A DNA stretch of 64,000 nucleotides from Spirochaetia bacterium UBA5763 (GCA_002418835.1 DIEX01000034.1:1-64000), one strand, 5' to 3'; positions 51,458-61,622 are shown, counted from the stretch's first letter. Numbers and translations: made by a program. The notes: a model not told the origin generated them from the letters alone.

Positions 51458-52849
51458 ATGAATAATGAAGATTATAAAAATGTACTGGTAGTGGGGCTCG
51501 GTTACAGAACCGGCCTTGCCACATCCAACTTCCTTGCGGCGAAAAAAAAGAACGTCACTGTCACGGACATTAAAACAGAACATGAACTTAAAGATATAAT
51601 TGATAGACTTGATCATGCTGTTAAAGTAATTGCGGGGAGCCAGTCTCCGGAGATACTTGATACGGGATTTGATCTTATTGTCCTGAGTCCCGGTGTGCCG
51701 AAAACTATTCCGCTCATTATTGAGGCGGAAAAGAGAGGCATTCCCGTTATAGCAGAGATTGAACTTGCGTACAGATATATGAAGGGGCATATAATAGGAA
51801 TCACCGGAACTGACGGGAAGTCAACAACCGCAACTCTTACAGGCCATATTTTTAAAACTCTCGGTTTTAGGACTTTTGTGGGAGGAAATATCGGTGTACC
51901 TCTGGTGACCTTCGCTGATGAAACTACTGATGATTCTGTAACTGTGATTGAGTTATCATCATTTCAGCTTGAAACTATTGATACATTCAGGCCCGATGTC
52001 GCAGCAATACTCAATGTTACACCGGATCATCTTGACAGATACAGCGGAATGGATGATTACTTTGCGGCAAAAAAAAGAATATTCATGAACCAGACAGATG
52101 AGGACTGGTTTGTCTATAATATGGACAATAAAATACTTGCTGATTCAGAAGGGGAATATCCTGCCCATGTTTTAAGATTTTCAGTTAATGATACCCTGAA
52201 AGCGGATTCCTTTTTTCTAAACAATTCGGTCTATTACAGAAGCGAAGTCATAGACCTGATAATTGCTGAGGAGAGCGAACTTAAAATAATCGGCGTACAT
52301 AATATGCAGAATATTATGGCATCAGCATTGATGGTTGTTGCACTTTATAAAAAAATCGGTACTGTCCTCAATTTTGATAAAGTCGTGGAGGCCTGCCGTA
52401 CTTTCAACGGGCTTGAACATAGAATGGAGTTTGCCGGTGAATACATGGGGCGGACATTTATCAATGATTCAAAAGCAACAACTATCGGCGCTGTAGAGAT
52501 GGCAGTTAAGAGTATAAAAGATAAAGGTGTAATTATAATCGGTGGGAGAACCAAGGGGGATGATTATTCAAGGCTTGTTCCTGTTCTTAAAGATAAGGCA
52601 AGAACTGTTGTGTTAATCGGTGAATCGAGTGATCTCTTCGCTGAACTTTTCGTAGGGACAAATTTTGTACGAGCAGTCTCAATGGAGGATGCTGCTGTGA
52701 AAGCGATGCAGTTCTCTGAAGAAGGTGACATGATACTGCTCTCTCCGGCATGTGCGTCATTTGATATGTTCAGCAGTTACGATGAAAGGGGCAAAGTCTT
52801 CAAAGAGTGTTTCAGAAAACTGTCGGAAGGGGAACTCATCTGGAACTGA
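51458..52849 (+). CDS. murD: MurD, UDP-MurNAc-L-Ala:D-Glu ligase
   Basis: 463 residues. The N-terminal UDP-binding fold (VLVVGLGYRTGLATSNFL), the ATP loop GITGTDGKSTTATLTG, the LSSFQLETI motif, NVTPDHLDRY, NDSKATTIGA and the closing LSPACASFDMFSSYDERG all fit. It adds D-Glu to UDP-MurNAc-L-Ala. The start lies after the MITE-like repeat, with weak ribosome site. Its end overlaps the ftsW frame if the GTG at 52807 is used. Confidence 0.96.
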   Translation: MNNEDYKNVLVVGLGYRTGLATSNFLAAKKKNVTVTDIKTEHELKDIIDRLDHAVKVIAGSQSPEILDTGFDLIVLSPGVPKTIPLIIEAEKRGIPVIAEIELAYRYMKGHIIGITGTDGKSTTATLTGHIFKTLGFRTFVGGNIGVPLVTFADETTDDSVTVIELSSFQLETIDTFRPDVAAILNVTPDHLDRYSGMDDYFAAKKRIFMNQTDEDWFVYNMDNKILADSEGEYPAHVLRFSVNDTLKADSFFLNNSVYYRSEVIDLIIAEESELKIIGVHNMQNIMASALMVVALYKKIGTVLNFDKVVEACRTFNGLEHRMEFAGEYMGRTFINDSKATTIGAVEMAVKSIKDKGVIIIGGRTKGDDYSRLVPVLKDKARTVVLIGESSDLFAELFVGTNFVRAVSMEDAAVKAMQFSEEGDMILLSPACASFDMFSSYDERGKVFKECFRKLSEGELIWN

Positions 52850-53997
52850 GAAATATAATAGATACACGCAGAAGGGGAGAACCGGATCTGGCGCTCTTTG
52901 CCGCTATATTCGCCCTTGCCGGGATTGGCCTTGCAATGAGTTACAGTGCAAGCGCAGTATACGCATACAGAGTGTTTGGTGATTCTTTTTATTTTCTTAA
53001 AAGGCAGACGCTCTGGTTTTTGATCGGGTTCGGCGCACTGATGTTCTTTCAGAACTTTGATTACAGGCAATATACAAAGTATACCAGGGTAATGCTTATA
53101 GCAACATTTTTACTCCTGATATTTGTTCTTATCCCGGGCGTCGGATCCAGTGCCAAGGGATCTTCAAGATGGCTGAGTCTCGGTTTTATCGGAGTTCAGC
53201 CATCGGAGTTCGCAAAACTTTGCTGTGTGATTTACCTTGTCAAGATATACTCTCTTGAGGAGGGTGACAATCATGTACTGCAGCTGCTTATTCCGATGCT
53301 TGTAATAGCCGGAATCTTTGTTCTGGTCATGATGCAGCCCGATTTCGGTACAGCGATGGACCTTCTGCTTATATCTGTTATTATAATATTCGTATCGGGA
53401 TTTCCTCTTACATATATCCTTTTTCTTTTTATACTGAGTATACCGATGTTTTATCTTCTTATTTACCAGGTATCATACAGGTGGGGAAGGATTCTTGCGT
53501 ACCTTAATCCATGGGATGACAGGTTCGGCATAGGGTATCATGTTATTCAGTCTTTTACTGCATTCAAAAAAGGGGGGCTCCTTGGCGTGGGGCTCGGATT
53601 CGGAACACAGAAGATTGCAAGGCTTCCTGAGCCTCACACTGATTTTATTTTTGCAGTGATCGGAGAGGAGGCCGGACTCATAGGGACAGTTTCCCTGGTT
53701 CTTCTTTTCTGTTTTATTTTTTGGAGAGGCATACTGATAGCTCTTGCCGCTCCGGACAGTTTCGGCAGGCTCCTTGCCGTGGGTTTAACACTTCTTATTG
53801 TGGTGCAGGCTTTTATTAATATGGGAGTAGTGAGCGGGTCTCTCCCTACTACGGGTATCCCGCTCCCCTTTATAAGCTATGGAGGATCGTCTCTCCTTAC
53901 GTCTATGATCGCATCGGGAATTCTGCTTAACATTTCGAGATATCGGGAAGCGGCATTCCGTGAAGTTAAATTTGAAGAGGTCTGGAATAATGAGTAA
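52807..53997 (+). CDS. ftsW: FtsW, SEDS-family peptidoglycan glycosyltransferase
   Basis: 396 residues with about ten transmembrane helices. SEDS motifs include SYSASAVYAYR, LGFIGVQPSEFAKLC, MQPDFGTAMDLL, the AVIGEEAGLIG loop and the GIPLPFISYGGSSL end. FtsW polymerises septal glycan, normally with the transpeptidase FtsI, whose gene is absent from this cluster. The start is uncertain: a GTG at 52807 lies inside murD, and no ATG is available after the murD stop until residue 44. Confidence 0.94.
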   Translation: MFQKTVGRGTHLELRNIIDTRRRGEPDLALFAAIFALAGIGLAMSYSASAVYAYRVFGDSFYFLKRQTLWFLIGFGALMFFQNFDYRQYTKYTRVMLIATFLLLIFVLIPGVGSSAKGSSRWLSLGFIGVQPSEFAKLCCVIYLVKIYSLEEGDNHVLQLLIPMLVIAGIFVLVMMQPDFGTAMDLLLISVIIIFVSGFPLTYILFLFILSIPMFYLLIYQVSYRWGRILAYLNPWDDRFGIGYHVIQSFTAFKKGGLLGVGLGFGTQKIARLPEPHTDFIFAVIGEEAGLIGTVSLVLLFCFIFWRGILIALAAPDSFGRLLAVGLTLLIVVQAFINMGVVSGSLPTTGIPLPFISYGGSSLLTSMIASGILLNISRYREAAFREVKFEEVWNNE

Positions 53998-55108
53998 AAA
54001 TATACTTATAATCGGCGGAGGAACAGGGGGACACATAAGCCCCGGTATAGCTCTTTACGAGAAGCTGCGGGAAGATGGCAGGATGAATCCTGTTTTTCTT
54101 ACCGGTGTTTCAGATATGAGGTTCTCATCACTGGGTGACATTGAAACTGATAAACTTTATACATACAATCCTCCGGCAATGACGAAGAATCCATTTAAAA
54201 TTCCATTTTTTATTCTGAAGTTTTTACGTGCTGTTTTAAAAGCCGGCAGGATTATCAGAAAGAACAGCATTGATGCAGTTGTCGGTATGGGGGGATATGC
54301 TTCAGCTCCGGCACTTGTTGCTGCGAGGATTAAGAAGATACCTGTTTTTTTATGTGAGCAGAATTCTGTACCGGGCAAGGTTACTCTTAAGATGGAAAAA
54401 TACTGTCTGAAAGTTTTCGGCACATTCGCTGAATCGACAGAATATCTGAAGTTTCCTGATAAGTTTGTACAGACCGGTAACCCTATAAGAAATAATGTTC
54501 TTGTGCAGATAACCAGGGATGAGGCGAAGAAAGCTTTCCACCTCGGGCACAGCGAGAAACTGATTTTTGTTGTTGGAGGGAGCCAGGGGGCTGTGCGTCT
54601 CAATCAGCTCATTCTTGGACTCAAGAAACAGTATCCCCGTGAATTCAAAAATATAGGTGTAGTCTGGAGCACGGGTGATTTTTCTTTCGCGGAGTATAAA
54701 GAAAGATCTCAGAATGAACTGGATGCAGGATCGCTCTATATCTCCCCGTATGTAAAAAAAGTCGGGAAAGCGTACAGGGCATGCGATATCTGCATATCAA
54801 GATCCGGCGCAGGAGTTATGATGGAGCTTGCGGCAGCGGGTGTTCCATCTATACTGATACCGTATCCCTACGCTGCGGATAATCATCAGGAAAAAAATGC
54901 TGATGCCTTCGTTAATGCAGGAGCAGCAGTAAAAATAAAAGATCAGGATGCTGTACCTGAAAAAGTTGCGCCTGTGATTTTTGAATTGCTGAATAATAAA
55001 AAGAAACTTAAAGCAATGTCCGACTGCGCGAAGAATGCATCAAAGATAGATGCAGCGGATGAAATTGTAAAATATATAAAGTCAGAACTGGCAGCAGGAG
55101 TGAAGTAA
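53990..55108 (+). CDS. murG: MurG, lipid I:GlcNAc transferase
   Basis: 372 residues from ATG 53990, which overlaps the ftsW stop by 8 bp; a longer frame lies within ftsW. The N-terminal LIIGGGTGGHISPGIAL glycine loop, GMGGYASAPAL, CEQNSVPGKV, GGSQGAVRLN and the C-terminal ISRSGAGVMMELAAAGVPSILIPYPYAADNHQ signature are complete. It converts lipid I into lipid II on the inner face of the membrane. Spacing to murC is one base. Confidence 0.97.
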   Translation: MSKNILIIGGGTGGHISPGIALYEKLREDGRMNPVFLTGVSDMRFSSLGDIETDKLYTYNPPAMTKNPFKIPFFILKFLRAVLKAGRIIRKNSIDAVVGMGGYASAPALVAARIKKIPVFLCEQNSVPGKVTLKMEKYCLKVFGTFAESTEYLKFPDKFVQTGNPIRNNVLVQITRDEAKKAFHLGHSEKLIFVVGGSQGAVRLNQLILGLKKQYPREFKNIGVVWSTGDFSFAEYKERSQNELDAGSLYISPYVKKVGKAYRACDICISRSGAGVMMELAAAGVPSILIPYPYAADNHQEKNADAFVNAGAAVKIKDQDAVPEKVAPVIFELLNNKKKLKAMSDCAKNASKIDAADEIVKYIKSELAAGVK

Positions 55109-55109
55109 A

Positions 55110-56486
55110 TTGTTCAGAAAATCTAAAAAGATGCATTTTATAGGGATTGGCGGTATCGGTATGAGCGGTATTGCCGAGATCCTGATTAACCTCGGATATG
55201 AAGTATCCGGATCGGACCTGAAAGCTTCAGAACAGACAAAGAGACTGGAGAGCCTGGGTGCCACTGTATACATCGGGCATTTCCCTTCGAATATACTTGA
55301 CTATAATGTAGTTGTGACTTCAAGCGCAATAGATCTCTCCAATCCGGAGATCATTGAAGCACGAAAAAGAAAGATTCCTATCATACACCGCTCTGAGATG
55401 CTGGCAGAACTTGTACGACTTAAACACGGTATCGGGGTAGCAGGGACACACGGTAAAACCACAACGTCATCAATGCTCGCCTCTGTGCTCAGTGACGGAG
55501 GCCTTAATCCCACTGCGGTTATAGGGGGGAAGGTATTCAACTTCGGATCAAACGCACGGGCCGGGGAAGGCGATTATATTGTATTTGAGGCGGATGAATC
55601 TGACGGTTCATTCCTGAAGCTGCTCCCCAGTATTGCAATAGTAACAAATATTGATGCGGATCATCTCGATCATTACAAGTACTTCGAAGGCCTCAAAGAT
55701 GCCTTTCTTACATACATGAATAATATACCATTTTACGGTTATTCGGTGCTCTGCACTGATGACAGTGTGATTCGCGAACTCCTGCCGAAAATTGACAGGC
55801 CGTATTATACTTACGGGCTGAATGATGAAGCTGATTTTTCGGCATGCAACATAAGGATGGAGAACGGCCGAACATGTTTTACATGTAACTACAAGAACAG
55901 GCCTCTTGGAGATTTTAATCTTGCACAGCTTGGAAATCATAATGTTTTGAACTCTCTCTCCGTAATAACAGTTGCACTTGAACTTGGGCTCACTTACGAA
56001 GCAATCAGGGACGGGCTTGTGAACTTCCGTGGTGTGGGGCGCAGGCTCGAGAGGGTCGGTGAACTTAAAGGAATTCTTGTGATGGATGATTACGGCCACC
56101 ACCCCACGGAGATAAGGGCCACCCTTGCCGCCCTTAAAAATATGGGGAGAAGAATAGTTGTAATCTTTCAGCCGCACAGGTATTCCCGAACAGAACTCCT
56201 CTGGGATGAGTTCGGTCAGTCCTTTGCAAATGCGGATGAAATTTTTCTCACAGAGATCTATCCCGCTGGTGAAGCTCCTATTGAAGGTGTATCAACAGAT
56301 CTTATCTGTCAGGCAGTGAAGAAACATGAGAGCAGGGAAGCTGTCCTTATAAAAAAATTTGAGGATATACCCTCGGCTGTTATACCTTCTTTAAAAGAAG
56401 GGGATGTTGTTCTGACACTTGGTGCGGGTGATATTTATAAATCAGGAAAGATGATCCTGCAAAGCCTTGGCGGGGAAGTTTTATGA
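55110..56486 (+). CDS. murC: MurC, UDP-MurNAc:L-Ala ligase
   Basis: 458 residues. The N-terminal MHFIGIGGIGMSGIAEIL fold, the ATP loop GVAGTHGKTTTSSML, EADESDGSFL and the C-terminal YGHHPTEIRATL are clear. It starts the peptide stem by adding L-Ala. The likely start is TTG 55110, with aggag ten bases upstream; ATG 55131 would remove seven residues and is an alternative. It overlaps ftsQ by 4 bp. MurB, which normally supplies its substrate, is not in this cluster. Confidence 0.96.
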   Translation: MFRKSKKMHFIGIGGIGMSGIAEILINLGYEVSGSDLKASEQTKRLESLGATVYIGHFPSNILDYNVVVTSSAIDLSNPEIIEARKRKIPIIHRSEMLAELVRLKHGIGVAGTHGKTTTSSMLASVLSDGGLNPTAVIGGKVFNFGSNARAGEGDYIVFEADESDGSFLKLLPSIAIVTNIDADHLDHYKYFEGLKDAFLTYMNNIPFYGYSVLCTDDSVIRELLPKIDRPYYTYGLNDEADFSACNIRMENGRTCFTCNYKNRPLGDFNLAQLGNHNVLNSLSVITVALELGLTYEAIRDGLVNFRGVGRRLERVGELKGILVMDDYGHHPTEIRATLAALKNMGRRIVVIFQPHRYSRTELLWDEFGQSFANADEIFLTEIYPAGEAPIEGVSTDLICQAVKKHESREAVLIKKFEDIPSAVIPSLKEGDVVLTLGAGDIYKSGKMILQSLGGEVL

Positions 56487-57166
56487 GATTACCCGCAGCT
56501 CTTGCAGTTCTTCTTTTTCTTTCGTCAGCTCTATCTGCTGAAAAGATAGAGTTTTTTGAAAATATAGAATTCCGGGGAACGAAAAATCTGGACAGGTATA
56601 ATGTCATCCGGATGAGCAGGGCAAAGGCTAATAATAAAGGAATTATAATTGATACTGATTCACTGAAAGATGTTCTTGAAAAGAATATCATGGTTAAAAA
56701 TAGTTCTTTGTCACGGGAGGGGAATTCTCTCATCATTGAAGTTGAGGAAAATTACCCGCTTTTTACGGCAATGTTTGTAGATAAGCAGCAGAGCATACCG
56801 GTTTTACTTGATGAAAAGATGAATCTTGTTGAATCAGGGCTTTTTTTCAGGACAGATATGCCGATAATTATTACAGGCAGAGAGTATGCTGATTCCGCTG
56901 AGGGGACAAAAACTCTTCTGTCGCTTTTTGAACTTCTTAAGAATATGAAAAGTCAGAAAGGTGTATTTGTAGATGAGCTGGAGGAGGTCAGACTTGATTC
57001 TCCGGCTGAACTGAAGGTGAAGTTAAGAAAGAGAAAAACTCTTTTCGTTATAAAAAATGAGTTGAATGGATTTGTAAGACTTGAGAAAACAGCGGCTTAT
57101 CTTGACGCGGCAGCACGGTATCCTGAGTTTCTTGATCTCAGGGGAAACATGGTGCTGGTCAGGTAG
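56483..57166 (+). CDS. ftsQ: FtsQ/DivIB-like cell-division protein
   Basis: 227 residues. An N-terminal hydrophobic segment (LPAALAVLLFLSSALSA) acts as signal or anchor. A POTRA-like domain (FENIEFRGTKNLDRYNVIRMSRAK, about 26-95) and the FtsQ region (about 96-215) follow. It is short and diverged for the family, and the call leans on its place between murC and ftsA. It begins inside the murC stop (ATGA) and would recruit the FtsL/FtsB complex at the septum. Confidence 0.82.
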   Translation: MRLPAALAVLLFLSSALSAEKIEFFENIEFRGTKNLDRYNVIRMSRAKANNKGIIIDTDSLKDVLEKNIMVKNSSLSREGNSLIIEVEENYPLFTAMFVDKQQSIPVLLDEKMNLVESGLFFRTDMPIIITGREYADSAEGTKTLLSLFELLKNMKSQKGVFVDELEEVRLDSPAELKVKLRKRKTLFVIKNELNGFVRLEKTAAYLDAAARYPEFLDLRGNMVLVR

Positions 57167-57184
57167 ATCCCGAGAGGTTAATGT

Positions 57185-58408
57185 ATGGAAGATATTATTG
57201 TCGGCCTTGACATAGGCACAACCAAAACCTGCGCTGTAATAGGGTTCCTGAATGAGAATAATCAGGTTGAGGTTGCCGGTGTGGGCGTTGCCCCGTCAAA
57301 GGGGATGAAAAACGGCGTAATAGTAAACATTGACAACACTGCCGCTTCGGTTGTTAAAGCAATTGAAGATGCTGAACTTATGGCCGGGTATGAGGTGAGC
57401 AGTGTTTTCGTAGGGATAAGCGGCCAGCATATTAAAGGTGAAAATTCGAAAGGCGTTGTGGCCATTGCCAACCGTAACAGGACAATATCCCAGGTTGAGG
57501 TTAAGCGCGTTATTGAGGCGGCACAGGCAATTGTTATCCCTGTTGACAGGGAGATAATGCATGTGCTTTCAAAGGAATTTACCGTTGACGATCAGGGCGG
57601 GATTAAAGATCCCGTGGGGATGAGCGGCGTGAGGCTTGAGGCGGAGGTCCATATTATTACAGCAGCTACAACAAGTATTCAGAATATGATAAAGGCAGTG
57701 GGTAAAGCCGGATTCCAGCACAGGGATGTTGTGTTTAATCCCCTTGCTTCTGCGGATTCAGTTCTTGCAAGAGATGAGAGGGAACTGGGTGTTGCACTTA
57801 TAGATATCGGAGGGGGAACAACTGATATAGTCGTTTATCTTGAGGGTGGAGTTGCATACTCCTCTGTACTTCCTGTGGGGAGTATTCACATAACAAACGA
57901 TATATCCATCGGACTCCGCACATCGATTGAGTCAGCAGAGATGATAAAAAAGAAATACGGATGCGCGGACCTCTCCCTTGTGGATGCGTCAGAGCTTGTT
58001 GATGTTCCATCAGTAGGCGGACGTGCTCCGCGAAGGCTCTTCAGGCAGGAGCTGACTCAGATTATTCAGCCCAGAGTTAGTGAAATCATGGAGATGGTGG
58101 ATCATGAGCTCATGAAAAGCGGGAAAAAGGATATGCTCGCTGCTGGTATTGTACTTACAGGGGGCGGGAGTATGCTGGAGGGGTGTGTTGAGGCAGCGGA
58201 GAGGGTCTTTAATATGCCGGTAAGAATCGGTATACCGGTTGATATAGTGGGTCTTAAGGATGTCGTTGCAACTCCTCAGTACGCCAATGGCGTTGGCCTT
58301 CTTAAATACGGTATCAGGATGAACAGGTTCAGGGGGCAGGGGAAGTTCGGAAGAACAAAACCTGGGATTGTGGGGAGGCTTAAAAGAGTTTTTGAAGAAT
58401 ATTTGTAA
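57185..58408 (+). CDS. ftsA: FtsA, actin-like membrane tether for FtsZ
   Basis: 407 residues. Actin-fold motifs are IVGLDIGTTKTCAVIG (phosphate 1), the SHS2 region (NNTAASVVKAIEDAELMAGYEV), IDIGGGTTDIVVY (phosphate 2) and GIVLTGGGSMLEG (adenosine). The C-terminus GRLKRVFEEYL is the amphipathic membrane-binding helix. FtsA anchors FtsZ filaments to the inner membrane. It follows ftsQ by 18 bp and is separated from ftsZ by 280 bp. Confidence 0.96.
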   Translation: MEDIIVGLDIGTTKTCAVIGFLNENNQVEVAGVGVAPSKGMKNGVIVNIDNTAASVVKAIEDAELMAGYEVSSVFVGISGQHIKGENSKGVVAIANRNRTISQVEVKRVIEAAQAIVIPVDREIMHVLSKEFTVDDQGGIKDPVGMSGVRLEAEVHIITAATTSIQNMIKAVGKAGFQHRDVVFNPLASADSVLARDERELGVALIDIGGGTTDIVVYLEGGVAYSSVLPVGSIHITNDISIGLRTSIESAEMIKKKYGCADLSLVDASELVDVPSVGGRAPRRLFRQELTQIIQPRVSEIMEMVDHELMKSGKKDMLAAGIVLTGGGSMLEGCVEAAERVFNMPVRIGIPVDIVGLKDVVATPQYANGVGLLKYGIRMNRFRGQGKFGRTKPGIVGRLKRVFEEYL

Positions 58409-58688
58409 CTTTTTTTAAATATTAATAATAAAGAAGAAAACATGTTTGACAAAATAAAATTAATATTTTATATATAAATCGTTTATTAGCAATTAATAAT
58501 GTTCATTCTATTTTAATTAATTCAGACTCATGTTTCGCTGGTTTTCAGAAGTTTTTTTAACCCGTTGTTCACGGGAATTATATCGAAAATTATTGGTTTA
58601 AACCGTTTTAATACATTTTTTTATGAATTAAAACACGATTTAATGAGACATAATACGATACAATAACGCAGTTTGATCGGGAGGGTAC
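58409..58688 (+). other. Long AT-rich leader before ftsZ
   Basis: 280 bp without a reading frame, unusual in the otherwise tightly packed cluster. The ribosome site gggaggg (58680-58686) serves ftsZ. The A/T-rich stretches suggest a separate ftsZ promoter, but no clear -35/-10 pair, operator or terminator could be defined. Confidence 0.45.
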
Positions 58689-59894
58689 ATGTTCAAATTA
58701 GAGGAAGAAAAGCCACTAACAACCATTATCAAGGTTATCGGTGTCGGCGGTGCCGGTACAAATGCGGTTAACAGGATGATCGCTACCGGCATGGAGGGCG
58801 TCGAATTCATAGTGGCCAACACGGATGCCCAACAGCTCCGTGACTGTCTTGCTCAGGAGAAGATCCAGATCGGTTCAAAGCTCACAAGGGGACTCGGAGC
58901 AGGTGCGAATCCTGAAATCGGGCGTGAAGCAGCCAATGAGGACAGGGACCACATAACAAAGTCGCTTAAGGGTGCTGACATGGTCTTCATCACATCCGGT
59001 ATGGGTGGAGGCACAGGTACAGGCGCTGCCCCTGTTGTTGCTGAAATAGCAAAAGAGCAGGGCGCTCTGGTTGTAGGTGTTGTTACAAAACCTTTCAAGG
59101 TTGAGGGTAAAAGAAGAATGACCCAGGCGGAAGAGGGGATAAAAAACCTCAAGAGCAAAGTGGACACTCTCATTACCATCCCCAATGATCTCCTTCTCAA
59201 AATTATAGACAGAAAAACCCCGATTGAAGATGCATTCAAACTCGCTGATGATATCCTGAGACAGGGAGTTCAGGGTATAGCGGATTTAATAATGGTAACA
59301 GGACTTGTAAATGTAGACTTTGCAGATGTCAGAACAGTAATGAAAGAGACAGGTGATGCTCTCATGGGCGTGGGCATCGGGACAGGGGAGAACAAGGCAA
59401 TTGAAGCGACTCACATGGCGATAAACAGCCCTCTTCTTGAAGAGACAAGCATCGAAGGTGCGAAAGCTGTGCTTATCAATATCGCCGGCGGTAATGATCT
59501 CTCTCTCCATGAAGTGAATGAAGTGACAAATGAGATTACAAGACAGGTTGATCCGGATGCGAATATCATTTTCGGCACAACTGTAGATCCTGCTCTTGAT
59601 GACAGGGTGAGAATTACTGTGATCGCCACAGGTTTTGACAGGAAGAGGAACATGCTTTCTGTTAATAATATGGGGATGAACACAACGGTGAATACCAAGG
59701 CCAGGGAGACAGTACGGGAGGCTGGCTCAGGTTCACCGCTTACATTGATTGAAGGGAAACAGGATCTGCAGAAGCCTAAACCAGCTCCTGCGGGGAAAAC
59801 TTTCACTCTTGATTACGAGACAAGGAAACCGAGAAAGGATTACTCAAATGAAGATCTCGATATCCCCGCTTTCCTCAGGAGAATGAGCGAATAA
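58689..59894 (+). CDS. ftsZ: FtsZ, tubulin-like GTPase of the division ring
   Basis: 401 residues. The GTP-binding domain has VIGVGGAGTNAVNRM, the signature GGGTGTGAAP (near 107-116), and the T7 loop segment NVDFADVRTVMKETGDALMG. A variable linker (about 325-385) leads to the C-terminal peptide DLDIPAFLRRMSE that binds FtsA and others. It polymerises into the Z ring at midcell. It has its own long leader and a terminator after it. Confidence 0.98.
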   Translation: MFKLEEEKPLTTIIKVIGVGGAGTNAVNRMIATGMEGVEFIVANTDAQQLRDCLAQEKIQIGSKLTRGLGAGANPEIGREAANEDRDHITKSLKGADMVFITSGMGGGTGTGAAPVVAEIAKEQGALVVGVVTKPFKVEGKRRMTQAEEGIKNLKSKVDTLITIPNDLLLKIIDRKTPIEDAFKLADDILRQGVQGIADLIMVTGLVNVDFADVRTVMKETGDALMGVGIGTGENKAIEATHMAINSPLLEETSIEGAKAVLINIAGGNDLSLHEVNEVTNEITRQVDPDANIIFGTTVDPALDDRVRITVIATGFDRKRNMLSVNNMGMNTTVNTKARETVREAGSGSPLTLIEGKQDLQKPKPAPAGKTFTLDYETRKPRKDYSNEDLDIPAFLRRMSE

Positions 59895-59930
59895 CGGATT
59901 GTATATGAAAAATGCTTTAAATACTGATAA

Positions 59931-59960
59931 AATTGCGGTTTTTTAAAGACCGCTTTTTTA
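59931..59960. terminator. Terminator between ftsZ and the convergent OmpA-like gene
   Basis: A stem gcggt / accgc closed through TTTTTTAAAG and followed by a T run, just at the end of the convergent minus-strand gene. It could serve both. Confidence 0.6.
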
Positions 59961-61622
59961 TTTAATGATGAAGTCTACTCTTCTGAACTTCAGGTTTTTC
60001 CCTTTCCGGGAATATTTTTTTTTGGTACAGACCTCGCCTGCTCCTTTTGCTGTAATCCTGTCTCCGGGAATACCCATCTCCATAATAAATTTTTTAACTG
60101 CCGAAGCGCGTGCCAGGCTCATCCTGCTGTTTGTCTTTCTGCTTCCAACGGAGTCGGCATATCCTGTAATGAGAATTATTGCAGAATCATTCATCCGCAA
60201 AAATTCTACAATTGAGTAAAGGGCAGGGATGTCGTCATTCCTGATGTTTGTGGAATTGAAATTGAAATGTATACTTCTAAATAGAGGTTTTAAATTGTTA
60301 TCTGATTTACTCAGATCAGGCACAATCGATTTTTCAGGTATTATTTCTTTTTCAGGGATTGATTCCTTTTTTACTTCAGAAGATTGTTTCTGCCTGGCTG
60401 GATTTCTGTTTACATAAAGTGCCACATCCTGATATTGTTCAGGGATAACTTTAACTTTTATTCCTGAACCGCGGTAGTCAACAGACAGAGGTTCAACGGA
60501 AAGCCAGCGAACATCTTTTTTAGGATATATGAGAAAAATTCCACTACTGTCTGTTTTAGCTTCTGTGTTTCTTGCAGCGTCTTTTATCCCTTCTGCATCT
60601 GTTATAAGGCCTACCTGCAGCGGCAGATCTTTCAGAGGTTTACCTGTTAGGGAGTCTGAAACAGTTATTCTGAGTTTAGTTTCTTTTGAGTAGGCAGTTT
60701 TTCTGCTGGTTACATTTTCCTGTGCTCTCGCAGTATCTCTGCTTACATAGATATCATAGCCTCCAAGCCCTCCGAAAGCATTATTGCAGATAACATAATC
60801 TGATCGGCTTTCCGCATAATAGAGATCATCGAATACGCTGTTTATCGACGGGCCCGCGTTCACCGGCTCGGTGAATCCTTTAGATGTTTTTATAGTATAA
60901 TAAATATCCCATCCGCCGAGGCCGCCGTTTCTCATTGAGGAGAAATAATATCTGCTGTCTTTGTAAGAGGGGATAAAAGCGACTTCAAAATTCCCTGAGT
61001 TAATCGATGCAGGGAGTTCCTTTGCATTAAGGTATTTTCCGTTCTGCAGTTCGGCCATGTAAATTTTTGACTTACCCGGATTTTTATAGGGCCATCTTGT
61101 GAAAAAAAGAAATTTACTGTCATGGGAAAGTGAAGGAGTTCTTTCATTCATTGATGTGTTTACATCACCTTTAAGTAATTCCGGCTGGCTCCAGCGGCCG
61201 TCACCGTAATGTGATATATATAAATCGAAAGTAATCCTTTTATTTCCGTCAGATGTCATTGGAGGTGAAAATCCGGCGGGCCTGTCAGATGCAAAAATAA
61301 TCATTTTTCCGTCTGCTGAAATAAATGGAGTTTCATCATTTGAATCAGTACAGAGTTCAAAAATGGGGAAAGGATCACTCCAGAGGCCTTTTTCTTTTTT
61401 GCATATAAATATATTGTGTGACTGTTCTTCCGGTTTTTTTGAGTTGAAAACCAGTATACTGCCGTCAGCAGTAATTGAAGGGGAGAAGTCATCTCCTTCT
61501 GAATTGATCCTGAATCCGGGATTGACGAATTTTCCGTTCTCCCGGCCATTGTCAGCTGAAACAATAATGACTGCCGTGAGGACAATTACAGCGGCTGTTA
61601 TTTGTCGATGAAACTTTATCAT
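59958..61622 (-). CDS. PD40 beta-propeller / OmpA-like peptidoglycan-binding protein
   Basis: 554 residues. An N-terminal signal helix precedes repeated PD40 (WD40-like) blades (FSPSITADGSILVFNSKK, TPFISADGKMIIFASDRP, TPSLSHDSKFLFFTRWP and others, about 45-300). A carboxypeptidase-regulatory-like segment (about 312-400) follows. The C-terminal OmpA domain (about 440-554) has IHFNFNSTNIRND, ITGYADSVGSRKTNSRMSLARA and GAGE. The protein would sit in the periplasm or outer membrane and bind the cell wall. It may act in envelope organisation; no partner gene is clear. Confidence 0.85.
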   Translation of the reverse strand: MIKFHRQITAAVIVLTAVIIVSADNGRENGKFVNPGFRINSEGDDFSPSITADGSILVFNSKKPEEQSHNIFICKKEKGLWSDPFPIFELCTDSNDETPFISADGKMIIFASDRPAGFSPPMTSDGNKRITFDLYISHYGDGRWSQPELLKGDVNTSMNERTPSLSHDSKFLFFTRWPYKNPGKSKIYMAELQNGKYLNAKELPASINSGNFEVAFIPSYKDSRYYFSSMRNGGLGGWDIYYTIKTSKGFTEPVNAGPSINSVFDDLYYAESRSDYVICNNAFGGLGGYDIYVSRDTARAQENVTSRKTAYSKETKLRITVSDSLTGKPLKDLPLQVGLITDAEGIKDAARNTEAKTDSSGIFLIYPKKDVRWLSVEPLSVDYRGSGIKVKVIPEQYQDVALYVNRNPARQKQSSEVKKESIPEKEIIPEKSIVPDLSKSDNNLKPLFRSIHFNFNSTNIRNDDIPALYSIVEFLRMNDSAIILITGYADSVGSRKTNSRMSLARASAVKKFIMEMGIPGDRITAKGAGEVCTKKKYSRKGKNLKFRRVDFIIK

